NCBI GenBank assembly: GCA_026394095.1
Contig: JAPKYY010000232.1
Coordinates: forward strand, 1-6,878
Length of the DNA: 6,878 nucleotides
Direction of reading: 5' to 3'
Origin: Acidobacteriota bacterium
GTDB taxonomy: Bacteria > Acidobacteriota > Terriglobia > Bryobacterales > Bryobacteraceae
The translations under genes were made by a program, and so were the position numbers. Under the pieces are notes generated by a model. It saw nothing but the letters and a program-made list of their open reading frames with translations. It did no database searches and was not told the origin of the DNA. Positions 1 through 4,997 of the stretch are shown here, piece after piece (position 1 is the stretch's first letter; every line of letters starts with the position of its first letter).

Positions 1-260
1 TCGCCTTCTGCGATGTCGCGTTCAACTAGATGCTGATAGCACTGCACCATATTTTTTGCGAAGTTTTGCGCGCCATAGCCGTTGACCTTGATGTTGGCGA
101 TTTCGATTTCATCGAAGATGTCACGAGTTTCTTTGGGGCTAAGGGTGGAGTGGTTGAGAAAGTCGACGAAGTCGTCCCAGGCCTGTTCGAAGTAGATGTT
201 GTTTTCCCAAAGCGTATCGTCGGCATCGATGATCAGGGCTTGCGGGTCGTCACGTCGCAT
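1..260 (-). CDS. HAD-superfamily hydrolase, N-terminal part (cut by window edge)
   Basis: This is the first 86 codons of a haloacid dehalogenase-like hydrolase; the rest lies beyond the left edge. Translation gives a short lead and a hydrophobic strand, then residues 11-18 IDADDTLW, which is HAD motif I (DxDxT). Asp12 would be the nucleophile and Asp14 the general acid/base. Residues from about 20 onward are helical and aromatic/acidic (NNIYFEQAW, then a stretch ending QCYQHLVERDIAEG), as expected of a C1-type cap domain. HAD enzymes with this motif are mostly cytoplasmic Mg2+-dependent phosphatases; motifs II-IV, and so the substrate class, are not visible. The ATG shares its A with the TGA stop of the LON-domain gene upstream (TGATG), which points to translational coupling. 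A possible Shine-Dalgarno, GAGGTG, lies 11 bases upstream inside that gene. The family call is firm and the substrate unknown. Confidence 0.85.
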   Translation of the reverse strand, partial: MRRDDPQALIIDADDTLWENNIYFEQAWDDFVDFLNHSTLSPKETRDIFDEIEIANIKVNGYGAQNFAKNMVQCYQHLVERDIAEG

Positions 261-901
261 CAGGCTTCGGCCACCTCTGGGGCGTGCTTGGCGTGTCCGT
301 TCAGGGGTGCTACACGACGCACGTGGCGGGTGAGTTTTTCACGCTCCAGATAGCTGGGCAGAAAACTGGAGAGAGCATCCATACGATCTTTTTCACTTCG
401 CATCGATAGAAGCTGCTGGCGGAATTCTACGTCCGGGACGGCCTGGCCTATCACGAAGCTTAGATCCGAGCGGTTGTCTGAAGGCATGGCTTCGACCATG
501 CCGCCGTGCTCCATCATCATGAGTTTGACCCAGGCGCTAAGGACGCGTTGCTTGACGCTATCGCTAGCTTCGGTGCCGTCTTCGTCGGCAAGCATGGCAA
601 CCGAGGCGCGCAGGTAATTGCGTTCTTCGTCGAGGAGAATGATTTCAAAGCGGCGGCGGCCCCGGGCGAGAATGTCCATGCGTCCATCGGGATACTTCTT
701 GAGGACCTTTTCGATAACAGCAGTGCAGCCGATACTGGCCATGCCTTTTTCGCTGGCCAGCACTACGCCGAATTCGGATTCCTCGCGGAGCACGTCCTCG
801 ATCATCTCTTTGTAACGATCTTCAAAAATGTGGAGCGGTAGCTCGGCTTCGGGGAATAAGACCACCCCCAGCGGGAAGAGGGGCAGAGTGTCTTGCTGCA
901 T
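260..901 (-). CDS. Stand-alone LON substrate-binding domain protein
   Basis: This 213-residue protein consists of a Lon N-terminal (LON substrate-binding, PF02190-like) domain without the AAA+ ATPase or the Ser-Lys protease domain of true Lon. The signature is clear: residues 6-19 LPLFPLGVVLFPEA, then LPLHIFEDRYKEMI (21-34), FGVVL (44-48), and a region from about 57 to 87 with IGCTAVIEKV and DGRMDILARGRRRFEI. This is the typical beta-barrel order. The second half, from about 115, is helical and ends in a basic, Ala-rich tail. The length is usual for this single-domain family, which is widespread and cytoplasmic. A role in substrate recognition or protein quality control is assumed only from the domain. 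The ATG at 901 is the natural start because it directly precedes the conserved LPLFPLG segment. The gene heads a minus-strand unit with a HAD hydrolase and diverges from the dehydrogenase gene across 20 bases. Confidence 0.93.
   Translation of the reverse strand: MQQDTLPLFPLGVVLFPEAELPLHIFEDRYKEMIEDVLREESEFGVVLASEKGMASIGCTAVIEKVLKKYPDGRMDILARGRRRFEIILLDEERNYLRASVAMLADEDGTEASDSVKQRVLSAWVKLMMMEHGGMVEAMPSDNRSDLSFVIGQAVPDVEFRQQLLSMRSEKDRMDALSSFLPSYLEREKLTRHVRRVAPLNGHAKHAPEVAEA
272..277 (-). promoter_or_regulatory. Possible ribosome binding site of the HAD hydrolase gene
   Basis: On the minus strand GAGGTG occurs 11 bases before the ATG at 260, inside the last codons of the LON-domain gene. It matches the anti-Shine-Dalgarno well, but the spacing is longer than the usual 5-9 bases. 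Termination-reinitiation at the TGATG overlap may matter more than this site. Confidence 0.4.
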
Positions 902-921
902 AAGTACTATTATTGACTCTT
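902..921. promoter_or_regulatory. Divergent promoter spacer with overlapping -10-like hexamers
   Basis: Only 20 bases separate the ATG of the LON-domain gene (901, minus) from the preferred GTG of the dehydrogenase (922, plus). The spacer contains TATTAT on the plus strand (908-913) and AATAAT on the minus strand (914-909), each one mismatch from TATAAT. Starts about seven bases downstream would fall near 920 (plus) and 902 (minus), almost exactly at the two start codons. No good -35 box is seen on either side, and neither gene has a clear Shine-Dalgarno. The site positions are read directly; promoter function and leaderless transcription are inference. Confidence 0.4.
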
Positions 922-1701
922 GTGCGTATCGATGGCTCTAAAACACTTTTGACAGGCGCGTCTACTGGCATCGGGGCGAGTCTTGCCAGGCTGATGCATG
1001 CTCGTGGAGCGAAGCTGGTGTTGGTTTCGCGCAAGACGCATACCTATGAATTGCCGGGGGTGCACTGGATCTCAGCCGACCTGACCGACCCGCAGCAGCG
1101 GGCGAGTGCATTTGCTGAGGCAGTGCAGGTCCTGGGCGGTATCGACATTCTGGTGAACAATGCCGGGGTAGGGGCTTATACGCCCACGGCTCAAATCGAC
1201 GATGCCACCTGGGATCACCTTTACGAGTTGAATCTGAATGCGCCGATCCACCTGTCGAGGCTGGCCCTGCCTGCGATGCTTGCGCAGCGGCGCGGGTTGA
1301 TTGTAAATATTTGCTCGATCGCATCACTTGTTCCGCTACCCTGGTTTACTCTTTACTCAACAACGAAGGCGGCTCTGCTTAGCTTTACGCATGGCTTGAG
1401 GATGGAGTTAGACCAGACTGGAGTTACGACAACGGCCGTCTGCCCCGGCTATGTAAAGACTCCTTTCCAGGCGAATGTAATTACTGGAAAGCCGCCGCTG
1501 CTGCTGCAAAAGACGAAACGATTTGCCATTACGCCGGAGGATTGTGCAGTCGATATCGCCAATGGAATCGAGTCAGACAAGCGGACTGTGGTCTCTCCGG
1601 CCAGTGGGCATTTGTTAAATGCTCTATATTTCTTCTTCCCAAAGCTGATCGACTGGCAATTTGCTCGATACAATCGCAACTTGGAGAAAGCTGCGAATTG
1701 A
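922..1701 (+). CDS. Classical short-chain dehydrogenase/reductase, probably NADP(H)-dependent
   Basis: This is a Rossmann-fold oxidoreductase of about 259 residues. Counting from the GTG at 922, it has the glycine-rich cofactor loop TGASTGIG (11-18), Arg37-Lys38 after the second strand, which suggests NADP(H), and NNAG (79-82). The catalytic tetrad is complete: Asn104, Ser132, Tyr145 and Lys149 (YSTTK), followed by the PG motif at 175-176. The Ser-Tyr spacing of 13 is canonical. The C-terminus (NALYFFFPKLIDW) is hydrophobic and aromatic and could contact lipid or a hydrophobic substrate, but there is no clear transmembrane segment. The substrate cannot be predicted. No ATG start exists: an in-frame stop lies at 901-903, leaving TTG at 913 (262 residues) or GTG at 922. 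GTG is preferred because it gives the family-like beginning MRIDGSKTLLTGAS. The stop overlaps the putative TTG start of shikimate kinase, so this is the first gene of an operon. Confidence 0.93.
   Translation: MRIDGSKTLLTGASTGIGASLARLMHARGAKLVLVSRKTHTYELPGVHWISADLTDPQQRASAFAEAVQVLGGIDILVNNAGVGAYTPTAQIDDATWDHLYELNLNAPIHLSRLALPAMLAQRRGLIVNICSIASLVPLPWFTLYSTTKAALLSFTHGLRMELDQTGVTTTAVCPGYVKTPFQANVITGKPPLLLQKTKRFAITPEDCAVDIANGIESDKRTVVSPASGHLLNALYFFFPKLIDWQFARYNRNLEKAAN
1683..1686 (+). promoter_or_regulatory. Possible ribosome binding site for shikimate kinase
   Basis: GGAG lies in the last codons of the dehydrogenase gene, 11 bases before the TTG at 1698. It supports a start near the dehydrogenase stop rather than at the ATG at 1542 deep inside that gene. 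The spacing is somewhat long, so the assignment is tentative. Confidence 0.4.
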
Positions 1702-2228
1702 TTCTGAAGCTAAAGCGTTCCCCCGGCATTTATCTGGTCGGGTTCATGGGTTGCGGCAAGTCCACAGTTGGTCAGCTGCTGGCTGAAGAAGTGGGCTGGC
1801 GCTTTCTGGATCTGGATGAACGGATAGAGACGCAGCAGCAAACGACGATCGCCAATATCTTTGAGACTCAGGGTGAAGCAGCGTTTCGCAAGATCGAAGC
1901 AGATGCGCTGCAAGAGGTAATTCGCGAAACCTATCGCGGGCGGGCGACGATTGCCGCTCTGGGTGGCGGTGCCTTTGCCTGGCCCGGGAATCGGGAGCGG
2001 CTGGAAGATTCCGGGGTGACGATCTGGCTGGATGTTCCGTTTGAACGTATCGAGGCTCGGGTGGGCCGGGATGCGCATCGTCCGCTAGCTCGCGATCCTG
2101 AGAAGTTCAAGGCTTTGTTTGAAGAGCGCCGCCCGCTTTACGCCAAAGCCGATTGCACGATTTCATTTGATTCTGACAATGCCCAAGATGCCGTCCAAGC
2201 AATCCTCGCGCTCGGGCTCCTCGACTGA
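1698..2228 (+). CDS. aroK: Shikimate kinase
   Basis: The enzyme phosphorylates the 3-hydroxyl of shikimate with ATP, the fifth step of the chorismate pathway, in the cytoplasm. Counting from TTG at 1698 the protein has 176 residues, the normal size for the family. All key elements are present: Walker A GFMGCGKS (15-22); Asp38 and Asp40 in LDLDE, equivalent to the Mg2+ and shikimate aspartates; Arg64 in FRKIE, binding shikimate; the GGG loop (89-91); the lid arginine Arg128 in HRPLA; and Arg144 before PLY, the second substrate arginine. The frame is open back to an ATG at 1542, but that extension runs inside the dehydrogenase gene and resembles no kinase. TTG at 1698 overlaps the dehydrogenase TGA by three bases (TTGA) and has GGAG upstream, so it is preferred; CTG at 1704 is less likely. 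The gene overlaps the glycerate kinase start downstream. aroK and aroL name the same activity, and the choice here is conventional. Confidence 0.93.
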   Translation: MILKLKRSPGIYLVGFMGCGKSTVGQLLAEEVGWRFLDLDERIETQQQTTIANIFETQGEAAFRKIEADALQEVIRETYRGRATIAALGGGAFAWPGNRERLEDSGVTIWLDVPFERIEARVGRDAHRPLARDPEKFKALFEERRPLYAKADCTISFDSDNAQDAVQAILALGLLD

Positions 2229-3516
2229 GGCCCGGCTGCGCAAACACGCTCTCGCGATCTTTCATGCAGCGCTGGCTGCAGCCGACCCCTATGAGGCAAC
2301 GCTTGCACACCTGAAGCCTCTGCCGAAGACGGTCCGCAATCTGTATGTGGTTGGGGCAGGGAAGGCTGCGGCTGCGATGGCCCGGGCGGTGGAGAAGTTC
2401 TACGGCAAGAAGCTCAGGTCTGGCGTGATCGTCACAAAGTATGGGCACGCGCAGCCCTTGAAGAAGATTCGTTGTCTTGAGGCTGCGCATCCGGTTCCAG
2501 ACCAGGCTGGCATTCATGCGGCGCAGGAGATTGCGCAGCTTTGTCAGAATGCAGCCAAGGATGATCTGGTGCTGTGTCTCATTTCAGGAGGGGCTTCGGC
2601 GCTCTTGCCGAGCCCGGCAGCCGGCATCACGCTTGAGGAGAAGCAGGCGACAACACAGTTGATGTTGGCCTGTGGTGCGACGATTCATGAGCTGAACTGC
2701 GTGCGGAAGCATTTGAGTGCGCTCAAGGGTGGGCAGCTGGCGCATCTGGTTTATCCTGCAAGGCTTGAAACGCTGATCCTGTCTGACGTGATTGGGGATC
2801 CGTTGGATGTGATCGGATCCGGGCCGACTGTGCCTGATACGAGTACCTTTGCCGATGCCTGGGAGATTCTTTACAAGTACCGGCTTACAGGTAAGATTCC
2901 GGGCAGCGTTCGCCATCATTTGGAGCAGGGTGTGAACTTCAGAATTCCCGAAACACCAAAGCCAGGTGACAAAGTCTTTGCCAACTTGCGGAATCAACTG
3001 GTTGGTTCGAACCGGCTGAGTCTGGTTGCGGCGCAGGCCAAGGCGAAAGAGTTGGGCTACAAGGCTCTGCTGCTGTCGACGTCGCTCGATGGGGAGGCCT
3101 CAGAGGCTGCCAAGACCTTTGCAGCGATCGCCCGTGAGGTTCGGGCTTCAGGCAATCCAGCGAAGGCACCTGTGGCGTTTCTGGCGGGCGGGGAGACGAC
3201 TGTAGCGCTTTCGAATCACCATGGGCTCGGGGGCAGGAATCAGGAGATGGCGCTGGCGGCGGCGATCGGGATCGAAAAGCTCGATCGGGTTGTGTTTCTG
3301 GCAGCCGGCACGGATGGGACCGATGGGCCTACGGAGGCTGCCGGTGCCTTTGCGACGGGTTCGACGATGAGCCGCGCGGCGGAGATTGAGTTCGATGCGC
3401 ATGAGTTTTTGGCCCGCAATGATTCGTATCATTTCTTCAAGCCGCTCGATGATTTGTTGATAACCGGGCCTACAGGCACCAATGTGATGGATCTTTACCT
3501 GATGCTGGTTGGGTAG
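2179..3516 (+). CDS. Glycerate 2-kinase, DUF4147/MOFRL family
   Basis: The family phosphorylates D-glycerate to 2-phosphoglycerate with ATP, feeding glyoxylate- and serine-derived carbon into lower glycolysis. Related proteins are often mislabelled hydroxypyruvate reductase (TtuD). From ATG at 2179 the product has 445 residues, the usual length. The N-terminal DUF4147 domain shows GAGKAA (59-64), SGGASAL (136-142), KHLSALKGGQLA (177-188) and SDVIGDPLDVIGSGP (202-216). The C-terminal MOFRL domain shows GGETTV (337-342), GGRNQEMAL (351-359), AAGTDGTDGPTEAAGA (375-390) and TGPTGTNVMDL (429-439). Both domains are intact. The start is uncertain: ATG at 2179 or 2188 would overlap aroK by 50 or 41 bases, and neither has a Shine-Dalgarno, so translation may depend on ribosomes reading aroK. 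The first 17 residues are Ser/Lys/Arg-rich and probably disordered; the conserved part begins near TEARLRKHALAIF. tRNA-Gly follows 26 bases after the stop. Confidence 0.92.
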   Translation: MPKMPSKQSSRSGSSTEARLRKHALAIFHAALAAADPYEATLAHLKPLPKTVRNLYVVGAGKAAAAMARAVEKFYGKKLRSGVIVTKYGHAQPLKKIRCLEAAHPVPDQAGIHAAQEIAQLCQNAAKDDLVLCLISGGASALLPSPAAGITLEEKQATTQLMLACGATIHELNCVRKHLSALKGGQLAHLVYPARLETLILSDVIGDPLDVIGSGPTVPDTSTFADAWEILYKYRLTGKIPGSVRHHLEQGVNFRIPETPKPGDKVFANLRNQLVGSNRLSLVAAQAKAKELGYKALLLSTSLDGEASEAAKTFAAIAREVRASGNPAKAPVAFLAGGETTVALSNHHGLGGRNQEMALAAAIGIEKLDRVVFLAAGTDGTDGPTEAAGAFATGSTMSRAAEIEFDAHEFLARNDSYHFFKPLDDLLITGPTGTNVMDLYLMLVG

Positions 3517-3542
3517 CTTTGTGATAGATTGAAGGAAGCTGG

Positions 3543-3617
3543 GCGGGAGTAATTCAGTGGTAGAATGTCAGCTTCCCAAGCTGAACGTCGCCGGTTCGAA
3601 CCCGGTCTCCCGCTCCA
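3543..3617 (+). tRNA. tRNA-Gly (anticodon CCC)
   Basis: The full cloverleaf can be folded by eye. The acceptor stem GCGGGAG (3543-3549) pairs with CTCCCGC (3607-3613). The D stem is ATTC/GAAT, the anticodon stem TCAGC/GCTGA has loop TTCCCAA, the variable loop is five bases, and the T arm is GCCGG-TTCGAAC-CCGGT. The anticodon CCC lies at 3575-3577 and reads GGG codons. The discriminator base is U (T3614), as expected for bacterial tRNA-Gly, and CCA is encoded (3615-3617). It sits 26 bases after the glycerate kinase stop with no convincing promoter of its own, so it could be processed from the operon transcript. It ends 20 bases from the convergent DUF1501 stop. Confidence 0.97.
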
Positions 3618-3637
3618 TCTAATCTCTTTTCAATTGG

Positions 3638-4996
3638 CTAGGCGATTACGGCTTTGACCACTTCGCCATGCACGTCGGTGAGACGGAAGTCCCGGCCGGC
3701 ATAGCGGTAAGTCAACTTCGTATGGTCGAATCCAAGCTGGTGCAGGATGGTTGCATGCAGGTCGTGTACGTGAACCTTGTTCTCCACCGCTTTGAATCCG
3801 AAATCGTCCGTTGCCCCATAAGCCAGACCGCCCTTGATGCCTCCGCCAGCCAGTAGCACGCTAAACGCCGGCGGGTTGTGATCACGGCCGCAGCCGAGTT
3901 TTTCAAGGCCTGAATTCTGGATCATCGGCGTACGTCCGAACTCTCCGGCAATCACAATAAGTGTCTCGTCAAAGAGCCCGCGCGCTTTAAGATCGTCAAC
4001 CAGCGCTGCGATGGGCCCGTCGGCTTGGCGGGCGAGTTTGGCGTGAATGCGGATGTCGTCATGATGATCCCAGGGCTGGAAGTTGCCAAAGTAGATTTGC
4101 ACCATGCGAACGCCACTCTCGACCAGACGCAGAGACATCAGGCAGCCTCGGCCGAAGTCGGAGATGTCGTAGCGAGCGCGAACCTTTTCTGATTCCTTGC
4201 GGATATCAAAGAGGTCGCCAGCTTCTGTCTGCAGGCGGAAGGCTGACTCCATCGATTGAACTGCGCCCTCGAGCTGCGGCTGGTCGCCGATGCGCTGGAT
4301 GTAGTGCCGGTTCAACTTATCCAGAAGGCCAAGCTGCTGCTTCTGTTCTTCGACGCTCAACTGGGCATTGCGCAGGTGGTTGATGAGTTTCTCCGGCTCA
4401 ATAGCTTCGTTGTGAATATGCACGCCCTGGTAGCTGGAGGGCATGTAGCCAGCGCTCCAGAGGGATGAGCCGAGGACAGGAAACCCCGGGCAGAGCACGA
4501 TGAATCCGGGGAGATTTTTGTTGTCTGTGCCGAGACCATAGGTGACCCAGGAGCCCATGGACGGACGGCCCGGAAGCTGGTGTCCGCAGTTCATCAATTG
4601 CAGCGATGGCCCATGGTTGCCGTTGTCGGTATGCATCGACCGGATCACGCAAAAGTCATCGATTCGTTGCGCGATCTGCGGGAAGATCTCACTCACTTCA
4701 AGGCCTGATTGGCCGTAGCGCTTGAATTCCCAGGGGCTTCGCATCAGCGTCCCGCTGGCACGATCAGTACGGATCTTCGGCCCGGGCATCGGCTGGCCAT
4801 CGTATTTGGCAAGTGCGGGCTTGTGGTCGAAGGTGTCTACCTGCGACATGCCTCCATTGAGAAACAAAAAAATGACGTGCTTGGCTTTGGGCGTGAAGTG
4901 CGGCTGCCGATTCGGATCAGCCTGAAGCATGCCTTGCAGGGCGCTAAGGCCGAAGCCCCCGCCGAGATTTTGAAGGAATTTGCGTCTTGGGGACAT
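3638..4996 (-). CDS. DUF1501 family protein with twin-arginine-type N-terminus
   Basis: This is a complete 452-residue DUF1501 protein, a family placed in the alkaline phosphatase/sulfatase-like superfamily whose activity has, to my knowledge, not been shown. The N-terminus reads SPRRKFLQ followed by a Gly-rich, mildly hydrophobic stretch (LGGGFGLSAL, 11-20), a twin-arginine-type export signal. This suggests folded secretion, probably with a bound metal or cofactor; no clear AxA cleavage site is seen. Family landmarks are FLFLNGGMSQVDTFDHKP (43-60), WDHHDDI (309-315), GEFGRTP (351-357), GRDHNPPAFSVLLAGGGIKGG (370-390), HDLHATILHQLG (411-422) and a C-terminal RYAGRDFRLTDVHGEVV. The His/Asp clusters at 310-315 and 371-373 are plausible metal ligands by analogy. 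The ATG lies one base after the PSD1 stop (TGACATG), and no strong Shine-Dalgarno precedes it, so coupled translation is likely. Family assignment is firm; function is unknown. Confidence 0.93.
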   Translation of the reverse strand: MSPRRKFLQNLGGGFGLSALQGMLQADPNRQPHFTPKAKHVIFLFLNGGMSQVDTFDHKPALAKYDGQPMPGPKIRTDRASGTLMRSPWEFKRYGQSGLEVSEIFPQIAQRIDDFCVIRSMHTDNGNHGPSLQLMNCGHQLPGRPSMGSWVTYGLGTDNKNLPGFIVLCPGFPVLGSSLWSAGYMPSSYQGVHIHNEAIEPEKLINHLRNAQLSVEEQKQQLGLLDKLNRHYIQRIGDQPQLEGAVQSMESAFRLQTEAGDLFDIRKESEKVRARYDISDFGRGCLMSLRLVESGVRMVQIYFGNFQPWDHHDDIRIHAKLARQADGPIAALVDDLKARGLFDETLIVIAGEFGRTPMIQNSGLEKLGCGRDHNPPAFSVLLAGGGIKGGLAYGATDDFGFKAVENKVHVHDLHATILHQLGFDHTKLTYRYAGRDFRLTDVHGEVVKAVIA

Positions 4997-4997
4997 G

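Noticed and set aside
506..841. 111-codon open frame on the plus strand opposite the LON-domain gene
   Set aside because: It is antisense to a well-supported LON-domain gene, and its translation has no recognisable motif; it reflects high-GC codon structure.
962..1327. 121-codon open frame on the minus strand opposite the dehydrogenase
   Set aside because: The translation is Ser/Pro/Arg-rich and low in structure, and the opposite strand encodes the complete SDR motif set.
2795..2821. Two GGATCC sites about 20 bases apart, looking like a short repeat
   Set aside because: They encode the conserved GDPLDVIGSGP segment of the glycerate kinase; the repeat follows from codon choice.
3525..3530. 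TAGATT as a -10 box for the tRNA
   Set aside because: It matches TATAAT at only four of six positions and no -35 hexamer lies at a suitable distance.
3515..3540. Short inverted repeat AGCTT/AAGCT between the kinase and the tRNA as a possible terminator
   Set aside because: The stem is only five pairs with a 16-base loop and no T-run follows; the tRNA begins three bases later.
3617..3640. tRNA 3' end as an integration site for a mobile element
   Set aside because: No integrase, direct repeat of the tRNA end or foreign-looking sequence is seen downstream in the window.
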